Positions 44,459-55,484 of a stretch of DNA of 64,000 nt are shown here, piece after piece. The notes under the pieces were generated by a model. It saw only the letters and a program-made list of their open reading frames with translations. It was not told where the DNA came from and did not search any database. Positions within the stretch are counted from its first letter, which is position 1, and the number at the start of each line of letters is the position of its first letter. The DNA is from Pyrus communis (lineage: Eukaryota; Streptophyta; Magnoliopsida; Rosales; Rosaceae), in the NCBI RefSeq assembly GCF_963583255.1, contig NC_084804.1:23566061-23630060 (forward strand), in the 5' to 3' direction. A program made the translations under genes and the position numbers.

Positions 44459-46269
44459 TGAAGGAAAATTTTTGTCCTAGCTAAGAACATTTGAACGCAT
44501 AAGCAAACTAATAAAACTTTAAAGTAGGCATGCATTAAAAAACAATTCTAAAACCCATGACTTTCAAAGCCTAGTGAATGGTGAAACACAAGACTCTTTA
44601 ACAACATTAAAGAGAAGAAAGGATTTTGAGATTCATTACCCTTGAAGCTCATCCTTGTTTACACAAGGGATTCACCCAAGTGGAGGGCCTTCAAGTCACC
44701 TCCTAGCTCCTTGAATCTTCCTTGTGATTTTTCTTCCTTTTGAATCTCCTTTGCTCCTTAAGGATGTGAGGAAATGAACTCCAAAAGTACCAAAGGTTTG
44801 GTACCTCTAAGTCTCCACACCAAAGATGTAGTGTGAAGACAAGATGGATGACTTAGAGAGATGTTGATGCTAGTAAAATACTCTCTTCTTTGCCTCAAGA
44901 AAACCCCTAATGAGAGAATGGCTATAAAGTTGCCTATAAACCTCCTCACATGTGAGTGGCAAACTTGCAATTAACCCAAGTTTGCTACCACTCACCCATG
45001 GCAGGTTTTTGACTTTGTTTTGGGCTAATTTCCATTTAGTTTTAGTTGTCACACAACCTAAACTCAATGGGCTTTGTGGACCAAAAACCCTTTTGGGCCT
45101 CGAAACCCAAAACCAACTTAAAAGCCCAATATGAACCTTTCGTAAGATTAATTAACTAGTTAATTAATCTTGACCATTTTGAATTAAACTATTTAATTGC
45201 TTATCCATCTCATTTATATTTCTTCACTTTCATCCTTACTCGGTGTATTATCCATTAGGTTCCAATTAGCGAGGCAGTGGGCGATTGTTACTCTTAACGA
45301 TCGATTGTGAATTGAAACTACATTTCAATTCTCCTTTTGATGAAGATTAGTGTTTGCTAATCCTCAGGGCTTCCACAAACCATGAGTGACACCTAGCAGT
45401 ATGTCATGGCTACCTAAGCTAAGTAGAAGTGGTTGGAGAACCTATCTAGTTACAATTATAATGCAATACGGTCAATCTATAATACAATACTCTTAATCAC
45501 ATTGTTTGAGCGATAGTTCGTTTCATGTCTACTATCTAATGTGATACTTCTCTTTATGATTCAATTGAATATGATTTGGAACAAACTTCCTAAGTCATAT
45601 TCGTATGCTTTGGCCAAAGACTCCCGAATCATATCTCAGAGTATTCTCCCTCCACCATGGAAGGTTAAAGATCCCTTGTTGTGCATTCATATGCCTACAT
45701 GACTAGATAGCTTGGCCCCAACAATGTCATGGACACTCTCGATGGAATGCCTTTGACATGATCAAAGATTAAGGACCTAACCATTAGACATCTATGACCT
45801 CAGGTTAAAGGACTACTTTGCATATTGCAACTTATGAGTTCTTAAATGACATGTATGTTTGAACTCTCTTTTGATCGTTGTTCAGTGTACTCGATTACCC
45901 TTTCAAGCACCTATGTGTTTGTCTTAGTGTCAAACACTACTAAATGACTTGAGACAAGTCATACTCACGCTTGAGTTAACATAACACACACTAACCTTAG
46001 CGGATTATCAATGCCCAATTGGCAATCCTATGCTAGGAATGTTTTAGGAATGTACATAAGAGAATGGTTTTGTTAATCTCACTTACTTAGATCACTTCTC
46101 TCTTAGATTAAATACATTCCTTGGATTCCCTTATTGCTTAAAAACATAATACAATAAATAGTGATTAACAATAAGATTTGCCCTTCATTAAACATATAAT
46201 AGTTTAACACAATAAGTATTCCAAAAGCTATTACATCAAATGATTGGCTTTGTAGGCATACTTCCAACA
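44459..46269 (-). mobile_element. Element D 5' LTR
   Basis: An 1811-bp LTR reading TGTTGGAAGTATGCC ... AATTTTCCTTCA on the minus strand. It keeps segments that the 3' LTR has lost (about 44990-45060 and 45800-46110) and has only one copy of the 48-bp unit duplicated in the 3' LTR. Confidence 0.9.
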
Positions 46270-46274
46270 AAAAC

Positions 46275-46554
46275 ACAGCATAGGAAAAGTGAATCCCAAC
46301 ATAAAGTAGTAGGGGTGGGACTTGGTGGCTCTCCAAGCGCCATCACATGGCTCATGACTACTACCATCCTTAACATGCTTCACAGGCACTCCCGATGGAA
46401 TGGCATGCCAATATGCCTCGAGGAAGTCTCTAAACAAGTCATCGAAGCTAATTTTGAAGTGAGTAGCCTTGAAGTAGCCAACCTTGCTCAAAGACCCGCC
46501 TTGACGGTACAACGACTATACACCATCATCATTCTTGTGGTTCTTGGAAGACAT
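46275..46554 (-). pseudogene. Element C antisense ORF, 5' part
   Basis: The minus-strand start codon at 46554-46552 opens MSSKNHKNDDGVYS. After a local frame slip it encodes DDLFRDFLEAYWHAIPSG, VKHVKDGSSHEPCDGAWR and KSHPYYFMLGFTFPMLCF, and is then cut by element D at the AAAAC target. The protein continues at 32702 with FQEVLCSMRC. The apparent frame reading on into element D's LTR is not part of the gene. Confidence 0.7.
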
Positions 46555-47448
46555 GCTTGAAAAAATTCTACAAAGATGCAAGAAGGGTGCGTTAGAGGGT
46601 TGCAAAAAAAAAAATTAAATAAATAAAACTTTTGAACGCCCGAGCCACAGGAGCCCAGCATCCATGCCAGGCCCCACAGCCTGGTCCAAGTCCACAGCCC
46701 AGAGGGCCCCCGGTCTACTCTCTTCCTCTCTCAAGCACGGGCCCAAGCCCAGCTTAAAAAAAATGAATGATGATGGAGGCCCAAAGCCGCAGGGAACTCA
46801 GCGCCCAAGCCAGGCCCCACGACTTGGCCTGTTCTTTCCTACCACCCACAACAACAGTGCCGCAACCACCTCAAGTCCTCTTTCACAAATCCTCGACCCC
46901 CGTCGAGCCAAATTTCAAGCCCCGAGGCTCCCAAAAATTATGAAGACAAGAAAATTAATTTTTTCTTACCAAGAAGCAACGAGAAGACGAAGCAAGCAAC
47001 GAAAGACGATCCTTTGCACGGGCAAGATGTAGAAGATTGCTAGAGGAGGGAGAACAAATATCCTCTAAGCTTTCTATCTCTTGTAGGGTAGAATAAATCA
47101 CTTTCCAAAGTTAATTTAATAACCCACTTAAGGTGGACTTACACAGACTTTGAGAGAAATTTATTTCCCTTTCCTAGAAGGATCTAATTTCCTATTAAAA
47201 AATGACAAAATTACTCTCGAGGCACACCGGAGCTCCTACGTTCTAGCAATGGACAATCATCCCTCAATCAAGTCAAAAGTGCCCAAATAGGTATTTATTT
47301 ACAACCTATATCATCCATCCTTATCATATTTTCTCCACAAGGTAACCCCCAAATCCTTCCTCTTTTATTATATTAATTAGCCAATTAATCAAATAATAAT
47401 CCCATCAAATAAAATATGACAAACAAAAAAGTTTTGACTTGCCTTTAA
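46555..47448. other. Upstream region of element C antisense ORF
   Basis: About 900 bp with no credible gene. The first 450 bp are C-rich, with two similar CCAGGCCCCAC blocks (46674, 46812); the rest is AT-rich. By position it would hold the leader or promoter of the antisense ORF. I could not identify a 3' LTR of element C. Confidence 0.4.
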
Positions 47449-48439
47449 TGTCACATCCCGGCCCGGGGCGGATCACTTCCCGGGCCCGCTCCACCACCGT
47501 AGCACGATATTGTCCGCTTTGGGCTTACCATTCCTTCACGGTTTTGTTTTGGGAACTCACGAGCAACTTCCCAGTGGGTCACCCATCATGGGATTGCTCT
47601 AGCCCCCTTCTCGCTTAACTTCGGAGTTCCTACGGAACCCGAAGCCAGTGAGCTCCCAAAAGGCCTCGTGCTAGGTAGGGATGGGAATATACATATAAGG
47701 ATCACTACCCTGGGCGATGTGGGATGTCACAATCCACCCCCTTAGGGGCCCGACATCCTCGTCGGCACACACGCGACCAGGGTTAGGCTCTGATACCAAT
47801 TTGTCACATCCCGGCCCGGGGCGGATCACTTCCCGGGCCCGCTCCACCACCGTAGCACGATATTGTCTGCTTTGGGCTTACCGTTCCCTCACGGTTTTGT
47901 TTTTGGGACCTCACGAGCAACTTCCCAGTGGGTCACCCATCATGGGATTGCTCTAGCCCCCTTCTCGCTTAACTTCGGAGTTCCCATGGAACCCAAAGCC
48001 AGTGAGCTCCCAAAAGGCCTCGTGCTAGGTAGGGATGGGAATATACATTTAAGGATCACTCCCCTGGGCGATGTGGGATGTCACAATCCACCCCCCTTAG
48101 GGGCCCGACGTCCTCGTCAGCATATTTCCGGCCAGGGTTAGGCTCTGATACCAATTTGTCACATCCCGCCCCAAGGCGAATCACTTCCCGGGCCTGCACC
48201 ACCACCATAGCACGATATTGTCTGCTTTGGGCTTACCATTCCCTCACGGTTTTGTTTTGGGAACTCACGAGCAACTTCCCAGTGGGTCACCCATCATGGG
48301 ATTGCTCTAGCCCCCTTCTCGCTTAACTTCGGAGTTCCTATGGAACCCGAAGCCAGTGAGCTCCCAAAAGGCCTCGTGCTAGGTAGGGATGGGAATATAC
48401 ATATAAGGATCACTCCCCTGGGCGATGTGGGATGTCACA
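47449..48439 (-). mobile_element. Cassandra TRIM array: three LTRs and two internal domains
   Basis: Three LTRs (47449-47731, 47802-48085, 48157-48439; 283-284 bp) alternate with two 70-71-bp internal domains, and the whole array is flanked by TTTAA at 47444-47448 and 48440-48444. Each internal domain has, on the minus strand, TGGTATCAGAGCC (the primer site for initiator tRNA-Met, e.g. 47786-47798) beside one LTR and the polypurine stretch TAAGGGGGTGGAT beside the next. Each LTR contains a 5S-rRNA-like core on the minus strand (e.g. 47572-47631: TCCGAAGTTAAGCG, then GATGGGTGACCC), the signature of Cassandra. There is no protein coding; it depends on other elements to move. Confidence 0.95.
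47572..47631 (-). promoter_or_regulatory. 5S-rRNA-like internal promoter in a Cassandra LTR
   Basis: The minus strand carries the box A-like GAAGTTAAGCG and the C-box-like GATGGGTGACC in 5S gene order. Equivalent copies lie in the other two LTRs, near 47926-47985 and 48281-48340. In Cassandra this region is known to recruit RNA polymerase III factors. It is not a 5S gene. Confidence 0.8.
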
Positions 48440-48603
48440 TTTAAATTTGGCAAGAGAATGTCAATTCATCTAAGGTTTTGGCATCTCCGTTGGAACTAGA
48501 AAATCACCCTTTTTTTTATTGTCAAAACAGTCCACGTAAGATCTTTGACATCTCTCTTGAAGATGCCCTTAGGTGGCGGCTAATATAGATTATATAGTAT
48601 TAG

Positions 48604-48997
48604 TGTTGGATTTGGCATTAAATCAACATGCCTAAACTAAAACAAGAATCAAACAAGGATTAGGATATCTTGGACTCTAGATATTTGGATTTGTGCTTCC
48701 TAATTGGTTTGGGATTTGGTTTTAGTATATGATTTGGTTTCCTATATTATAGGGACTTTGTGTAAACCTATGACTTCTATTAGTATAAATAGATGAATGT
48801 GGGATAGAGCTTTATGTGTGAAAGTTGTGAGACACATAAGTTTGTATACTTGAGAACACTTTGTGTTTGTGAGTTCTCTTGTATTTGTTGTTAATCGATA
48901 AAGCTTCCGTTGTTAGAGAGGTACTCCTATGTTGGAGGAACTCTAAAATCGTTGTGTTTTGTTTATGGCTTGATTGTTTTTGGTTTAGTTTACAACA
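48604..48997 (+). mobile_element. Element E 5' LTR
   Basis: A 394-bp LTR with a probable TATA-type box in TATTAGTATAAATAGATG (about 48779-48797). A weak primer site follows at 49000 (TGGCATCAAGAAC, compare TGGTATCAGAGCC). Confidence 0.9.
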
Positions 48998-49123
48998 AGT
49001 GGCATCAAGAACTTAGGTTCTTACGTGGGTTATGACTATCAAGCAAAGACGAAGATTGGTGATTCTACTAGTAGTAATGATGGTGAAGAAAAGTCAGGCA
49101 CTAGTGGAACCAAGACGACGGTT

Positions 49124-49895
49124 TAGATTGCTAAGTTTGAAATTGAGAAATTTGAAGGAAAGAACAACTTTGCTATGTGGCAGTGTGAGGTTCAAGATGT
49201 CCTAATACAACAAGGTTTGGTTGTTGTGTTAGGAGACATGCCATTTTCGACCAAAAAAAAAGAATGGGAAAGATTGAATGCTCATACATGTTCTATTGTT
49301 CAACTATGCTTGGGAAAACAATAGATGTATGGTGTGATGAACGTAACTTCTGAAAAGGAATTGTGGTTGCATTGGAGACAAAATATATGAAGAAGAGTGC
49401 AGAGAATCAGCTACATCTCAAGAGCAAGTTTTACAAGTTCTAGTACAAAGAGGGCACGAAGATGAATGACCATCTAGAAGAGTTTAACAAGCTTCTAGCT
49501 AAACTGGCAAATCTTGAAGAGATAATCAAAGATGAAGACAAGGCCTTGATCCTGATGAACTCATTGCTTGAATCCTATGAGCCTTTCGTGACATCTTGGG
49601 TTTATGGCAAGGAGACAATTAAGTATGATGAAATCTCAAGTGCTTTTATGAAATGAGGTAAGGCACCTTAACAGACAAGAAAGGAATAACTCTAAAGCTT
49701 TGATGGTGAGAGGGAGATCGAAAGAAAAGAAAGGTTCGTACAGGAAAAATAGTAGGTCTCATACTAAAGGAGTCTCAAAGAATAGGAAGTTCTTAGACAA
49801 AGATGAGTGTGCGTTTTGTCATGAAAAATGACACTGGAAGAAGGACTACCCTAAAATCAAAGAAAAGACTAGAAAGAAGAAGGATGACTCAGAAG
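49124..49895 (+). pseudogene. gag: Element E gag
   Basis: Frames encode AKFEIEKFEGKNNFAMWQ, then MNDHLEEFNKLLAKLANLEE and LESYEPFVTSWVYGKETIKYDE (copia gag, UBN2-type), and a broken zinc knuckle CAFCHEK-stop-HWKKDYPK near 49808-49850, where the last Cys is Tyr. Stops at 49322 and 49655 and frameshifts disable it. Confidence 0.8.
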
Positions 49896-50260
49896 TAAAT
49901 ATGGTTGAAGTCAGGGATGGGGAATTTGTCTATGCCTTAACTGCATCGAGCACTGTGGATAATATGAAAGAGTGGGTGCTTGACACAGGTTGTACCCATC
50001 ACATGACTTCTCAAAGGCATTGGTTTTCAAGCTTCAAAGTTATGAATGGAACTATGTATATGAGAGATGATAACCTATGTACAACTCAAGGAATCGGAAG
50101 CATTGGGATCAAGCATCATGATGGTGTGATTCGAGAATTGCATGGTGTAAGGTACGTCCCAAATATGAAGAAAAATTTGACCTCACTAGGCACCCTCGAG
50201 TCACAAGGCTACAAGTTTTACTTCGATAACAACATGCTTAATGTTTCTAAATGAGCACTT
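49896..50260 (+). pseudogene. Element E protease
   Basis: The aspartic protease shows WVLDTGCTHHMTS (catalytic D-T-G near 49980) followed by HGVRYVPNMKKNLTSLGTLES. The 117-codon frame is open, but it is detached from gag and integrase by stops. Confidence 0.8.
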
Positions 50261-51247
50261 GTCATTATGAAAGGGTTTCAGAATGGCTTACTTTATATGC
50301 TACAAGGAAAGATTTTGGAAAATGGAGTGGCTATGGTAGCTAATGAAGTGTAAAGTGATAAAAATGATGTCTGCATTATAGCACATGAGGTTGGGACATG
50401 TAGGAGAAAAAGCATTGTAAGGATTGATCAAGCAAGAGTGATTAAAAGGAGCAAAAGTTGGGAGTTCTGTGAGCACTGCATTCTTGACAAACAAACAGAG
50501 GTGAAATTTGGCTCAGCTGTTAATCCAACGAAAGGGACTTTGGACTATGTTCACTTTGATGTTTGGGGGCCTGCAAAGAATGCTTCTTTCGATGAAAAAA
50601 GATGGTTTGCATCTTTTATTGATGACTACTCTCGCAGATCATGGATATATATATATATATATATATGATGAAATGAAAAGAGGAGGTTCTTGACATCTTC
50701 CTAGAATGGAAGAACATGGTGGAGAACAAGATTGGAAAGAAGATTAAGACATTGAGAAGTGACAATGGCGGGGAATATACCTCTGATCATTTCTTCAAAA
50801 TGTGTAAAAAGAAAGGGATTACTCGGTAATGGCACTACCGAGAGACTAAATAGGACCTTACTCGAGAAAGTTTGTTGCATGCTATCTCAAGCTAAGATGC
50901 CAAAGAGATTTTGGGTAGAAGCTTTGAGTTATGCATATCATGTGTTTAATCGACTACCATCAACATCATTGGAGGGTAGAACACACATTGAAGTATGGTT
51001 TGGATAACAAGCTTAAGACTACAATAACCTACGAGTGTTTGGATGCAATGCCTACTTTCATGTGAAGGAAAACAAGCTGGATCCACGAGCCGAGAAAGTT
51101 GTCTTTATGGGATTCAATAGTGGTGTGAAAGGCTTCAGACTTTGGTGTCCCGAGTTGAACAAGACTATAGTAAGTAGAGATATGACGTTTGATGAAAGTC
51201 ACATGAAATTGAAAGAAGATGTTCAAATGGTGGAGCTTGGGGAATAA
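50261..51247 (+). pseudogene. Element E integrase
   Basis: After a degenerate RLGH box (about 50390), CEHCILDKQTEVKF and GTLDYVHFDVWGP mark the zinc finger and first Asp; LRSDNGGEYTSDHF (near 50757) holds the second Asp, and NGTTERLNRTLLEKVCCMLS the Glu region. A TA microsatellite at 50644-50666 interrupts the frame after RSWIYI. The C-terminal GCNAYFHVKENKLDPRAEK region follows. Confidence 0.8.
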
Positions 51248-53043
51248 GTAATTGTGAATTCATAGCCAAGTAAGGAAGTTGTGGAAGAAGAAGACAAGGT
51301 GATCAACTTGAACATGAAGAGAGTGATCACAAAGAAGAAACACTATCAGAAGAACGAAAGATACAAGATGATTGCATAGCCAAAAGGAAGGGAAACATAG
51401 ATATATCCTTACCTACAAGACATAAAGATTGCATGGCCTGCATGGTATATGCATTGCTTGTAATTGAGGCTGAAATTCCCACTAATTTTGAAGAAGTAGT
51501 AAATAGTGAAGAAGAGAGTAAATAGCATAATGCAATGGATGATGAAATGCTATCCCTTCACAAGAATAAGAATTGGGAATTGGTGAAGCTGCCTAGAGGA
51601 AGGAAAGCAATTGGCTACAAATGGGTTTATACAAAGAAGGATAGAGTGGATGGCAATAGCTTGGTAAGATTTAAAGTTAGGCTAGTAGCTAAAGGATATG
51701 TCAGAAGGATGGAATACATTACAATGAAACTTTTTCTCCTATGGTTAAGCACTCCTTAATTCGAATATTGTTTGCCCTAGTCGCACAATTCAACTTGAAT
51801 TGGTACAATTAGACGTGAAGACTCCATTCCTTCATGGTAATTTGGATGAAGAGATTTATAGGAGACAACCCGATGGGTATCAAGTGAAGGGCAAAGAAAG
51901 ATTGGTTTGTAAACTCAAAAAATCTCTTTATGGATTGACACAGTCGCCAAGGTAGTGGTATTTAAGATTTGACAAGTTTATGAAGGGTCAAGACTATACA
52001 TGAAGTCACTATGATCACTATGTTTATCCCAAAAAGTTGAAAGATGGTTCGTTCGTGTACTTGTTAATCTATATGGACGACATGCTCATAACCTCAAGCA
52101 ATATTTCAGAGACAGAAAAGTTGAAGGAGCAAAATGAGAAGGGAGTTCAAAATGAAGGATGTTGGTCAAGCCAAGAAAATACTAGGAATGGAAATCACAA
52201 AGGGTAAACAAAAAGGTTTGGTGTGTTTGTCTCATAAGCAATATCTTGAGAAGTTGTTACAAAAGTTTGGAGTAACAAAAGACACTAAGCCTGTAGGAAC
52301 TCCATTAGGTGCTCACTTTAAGTTGAGCAATCAACAATGTCCCAAAACTGATGAAGAAAATTTGAAGATGGATGTATTCCATACGCTAATTTGGTTGGAG
52401 GATTAATGTATGTTATGGTGTGTACTCATCCTAGTATAGCACACACAGCTGGAATTGTTAGTAGATTTATGCATAATGCTGGAAGAGAGCATTAGAATGC
52501 TGCTAAATGGGTACTAAGGTATTTACATGGAACGAGGGACAAAGGTATTTGTTTTGAAAGATGTGATGAAGGAATTGATAAGTTCTCAGTTGGATATATG
52601 GACTCAGACTTTGCTAGAGACTTAGATAAGAGAAGATCAACGACTGGGCATGTGTTTACTATGGCAAAAGGTCCTATATGCTGGAGATCAATATTACAAC
52701 CAACGGTGGCACTATTAACCACAAAAGCAGAATACATGACAATCACTGAAGCTATCAAAGAAGCAATGTGGACTCTGGGGTTGTTAGGAGACTTAGGTAT
52801 AGAACAAAACAAGTTGGATGTATATTGTGAAAGCCAAAGTGCCATTTATTTGGCCAGATATCAGGTACATTATGCTAGGACTAAGCACATTGATGTACAA
52901 TATCAGTTTATGAGAGAAGTGTTAGTTGAAGGTGAGATTCGTCTAAAAAATGTTGCTACATAAGATAATCCAGCTGACATGTTGACAAAGGTGGTTAATA
53001 CAGCTAAGTTCGAGCACTGCTTGGATTTGGTGCAATTGAAGTA
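51248..53043 (+). pseudogene. pol: Element E reverse transcriptase and RNase H
   Basis: Reverse transcriptase: NWELVKLPRGRKAIGYKWVY (51570), [18 protein letters not shown] (51830), [12 protein letters not shown] (51920) and the catalytic YMDDM at 52070-52084, then MKDVGQAKKILGMEI. RNase H: DSDFARDLDKRRSTTGHVF (52600), KAEYMTITEAIKEAMW and NPADMLTKVV, ending at TAA about 53041-53043. Several frameshifts (near 51710, 52130, 52390, 52495) split it. Confidence 0.85.
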
Positions 53044-53108
53044 AGTTTGATCTTGCGATATGATGGAGCAATGGAAGTTGTTTGATGCCTCGTTAAGGAT
53101 TTCATGCA

Positions 53109-53119
53109 AAGGTGGAGAT
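53109..53119 (+). other. Polypurine tract of element E
   Basis: AAGGTGGAGAT lies immediately before the 3' LTR, the usual copia form. Confidence 0.85.
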
Positions 53120-53549
53120 TGTTGGATTTGACATTAAATCAACAAGGCTAAACTAAAACAAGAATCAAACAAGGATTAGGATATATTGGACACAAGATAT
53201 TTGGATTTGTGTTTCCTAGTTGGTTTGGGATTTGGTTTTAGTATAGGATTTGGTTTCCTATATTCTAGGTACTTTTTTTTTTTTTTTTGGGAAACATATT
53301 CTAGGTACTTTGTGTAAACCTATGACATCTATTTGTATAAATAGATGAATGTGGGATAAAGTTTTGTGTGTGAAAGTTGTGAGAGGCATAAATTTGTATA
53401 CTTGAGAACACTTTGTGTTTGTGAGTTCTCTTGTATTTCTTAGTAATCAATAAAGCTTCCATTGTTAGAGAGGCACTCCTATGTTGGAGGAACTCTGAAA
53501 TCGTTGTGTTTTGTTTATTGCTTGATTTTTTTTGGTTTAGTTTACAACA
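53120..53549 (+). mobile_element. Element E 3' LTR
   Basis: A 430-bp LTR, 36 bp longer than the 5' copy because of an insertion near 53271-53306: a T-run and GGGAAAC between two copies of ATATTCTAGGTACTT, i.e. a short duplication. Confidence 0.9.
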
Positions 53550-53599
53550 ATTAGTACCAACTACCAAGGAGGTATTTACCTTTTTCTTTTGTGTAGTGC

Positions 53600-53869
53600 A
53601 AATAGTGTTTGAAATTTCTATGATACTGTCAATATTTCTATGAAACTATCCGAAAAATCAAAGAAAGATATGGAAAAGGGGGTGAAGTCTAAATAGTGTT
53701 TGAAAATTTCTTCGATACAGTTGATATTTCGTGGAACCATCTAAAAAATCAGAGAAAGATATGGAAAGAGGAGTGAAGTCTAAATAGTGTTTGAAACTTC
53801 GATACTATTGATATTTCTGTGGAACTATCCAAAAAATCAGAGAAAAATATGGAAAGGAGGGTGAAGTCT
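53600..53869. repeat. 91-bp minisatellite, three copies
   Basis: Units at 53600-53690, 53691-53781 and 53782-53869 (91, 91 and 88 bp), each starting AAATAGTGTTTGAAA and ending GTGAAGTCT. No coding content. Confidence 0.9.
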
Positions 53870-54370
53870 AAATATACTACATATCGGAGAAACTTTTAAA
53901 TTTCGGCTAAAATCGACAAGTTTCGTTGATATTTCTGACATATATGTTAAATATCAAAGAAACTTTTATATTTCCAAAGTTTCATTTTAAAATTTGATAA
54001 TTTCCATGGAAAGCAATCGAAATTGATATCTGATATATCCATTGATAATTCCACAAAACTGCATATCGATATTTCCACTAATACCGATATTTTAAACCTG
54101 AGTCTAAACTATACAAAATATCGGAGAAGCTTTTAAGCTTCGACTAAAATCGATAGATTTCGTTGATATTTCCAATATATTTGTTAAATGTCAAAGAAAC
54201 TTTTATATTTCCTCTGAATCAGTGTTTGACATTCCCTCAAGTTTCATTTTAAATTTCATAATTTTCATGGAAAGGAATCGATATCGAAATCGATATCCGA
54301 TATATCCATCGATAATTCCAGATATTTGCATATTGATATTTCCACTGATACCGATATTTCAAACATTGAG
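53870..54370. repeat. Diverged tandem duplication rich in GATATTTCC/ATCGAT
   Basis: Two related blocks (about 53875-54110 and 54115-54365) share TATCGGAGAA...CTTTTAA, AAATCGA, TTTCGTTGATATTTC and the ending GATATTTCCACTGATACCGATATTT (shown split here: GATATTTCCACT, then GATACCGATATTT). It continues the repeat style of the 91-bp units, so the whole 53600-54370 stretch may be one dispersed repeat. Confidence 0.65.
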
Positions 54371-55484
54371 TGCAAGCAACTTTCTCACTTAGTGATATCC
54401 AATGTGAAAATTCAAATTTAAGATGCAAAATCATTTTTACATTTTCAGAATATGTGATGCAAGTTCTAATCCAAAGAGAGATGTAAATTTAAGAACCTAT
54501 TCAATTTTCTCTCTTAGATTAGCAGGACTCATCACCAAAAGATGTAAAAAAGAAGGTGAATTTTGGTTTTTATTTACATCTGCCATAAAAAATGAATAAT
54601 TAATATTTGGCCCATCAGAGATGCTCTTACCTTCTCATTTCAATCTTCCCACTATTTCTCATGTCAAGTGTAGTCCACTAACACTCAAACCTAATTATAT
54701 TGAAGTCCCACTATTTTTCTTCCTTTTTTGTATAATTAAGATTCTAGTTTGTCAATTAAAAAGTAAATAAACTTTTAGTTTTGCACACAAGTGAAATACA
54801 TGTGTCATAAGTGAGAAAGTTGAAATGAGATTGTAAGTGGGAAGGTTGCTACCACACCCTTTCTTCTTTTTATAGAACCTAGTATTTTCCCTCCTAATAA
54901 AAAAGAAATGATAGAGTTTTTACCTTTTTTGGATTAGAGGAAATTGTAGCAATGGTCTTTAAACTATGACTCAATTGGAGTAATGATCCCCAACCAAAAA
55001 TCCATTAGATTTGGTCACTGAATTTGACAAAATGTTGAGCAATAGTCCTCGAGCATAAGAGAATCTCCAAAGGAGATGCCAAAATGTCCAACTTAGCATT
55101 AACATTAATAAAAGACATCAGCAATGTTTTCTAATTGATAAGCCAAATCTGATGTAGCATGATATGAAATGACATCTCTCTCTTTGTTGCCAAATTTGTT
55201 AGCAGCTTCAAATTTTTTTAAATTAATTATTCAATTCCTTTTATAAATTTTTTTATTGTTTTAAAAAGATTTATTGTATTTGATTATGGATTGATTTATA
55301 TTGGAATTGGGTGTCAAAAACCTAGAGGCATCGCTCTCTCTTTCCCAAACCCAGAACCTCCAAATCAAGCTCACCTTCTGTTGCCAATCCTTCCTCTTGG
55401 GTAGGGTCAGTAACAACCCTTCTCCTCCTTCCTTTTTCCCTTCTCCTTCTTCCCTAAACCCCATCTTCTTCCTTTTCTTTTTCT
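54371..55484. other. AT-rich intergenic stretch, no gene seen
   Basis: Contains GAGATGCTCTTA at 54619 and TAAGAGAATCTCC...GGAGATGCC at 55058, words common at the ends of plant MITEs, but I could not pair them into one element. A C/T-rich leader-like tract follows at 55325-55500. Confidence 0.4.

Larger units (their letters stand above)
32703..46269 (-). mobile_element. Element D: full-length Ty1/copia retrotransposon, interrupted
   Basis: Flanking duplications AAAAC at 32698-32702 and 46270-46274 are perfect. On its own strand: 5' LTR 46269-44459, primer site, leader, a decayed gag region, protease, integrase, reverse transcriptase, RNase H, polypurine tract and 3' LTR 34244-32703. The order PR-IN-RT-RH defines copia. 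Three later insertions enlarge it: solo LTR S4 in the leader (42009-44129), the DNA-transposon-like element T in the integrase region (36821-39661), and solo LTR S3 inside T. It sits in the antisense ORF of element C. The lineage is uncertain (Angela/Tork-like, from LTR length and integrase style). Confidence 0.9.
48604..53549 (+). mobile_element. Element E: full-length Ty1/copia retrotransposon, Tork/Tnt1-like
   Basis: Both LTRs start TGTTGGATTTG and end GTTTACAACA, and ATTAG at 48599-48603 and 53550-53554 is a perfect target duplication. The LTRs are very similar, so insertion is comparatively recent, but the coding part is broken in many places. Internal order is gag, protease, integrase, reverse transcriptase, RNase H, then polypurine tract. 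Confidence 0.95.

Noticed and set aside
47717..48326. ORFs across the Cassandra array
   Set aside because: Cassandra is non-coding; the frames repeat with the LTR unit.
47573..48340. 5S rRNA gene copies
   Set aside because: The similarity covers only the internal promoter core, lies inside each Cassandra LTR, and the rest of the 5S gene is absent.
54478..55230. A single MITE bounded by GAGATGCTCTTA and TAAGAGAATCTCC words
   Set aside because: Orientation and spacing do not give matching terminal repeats or a target duplication.
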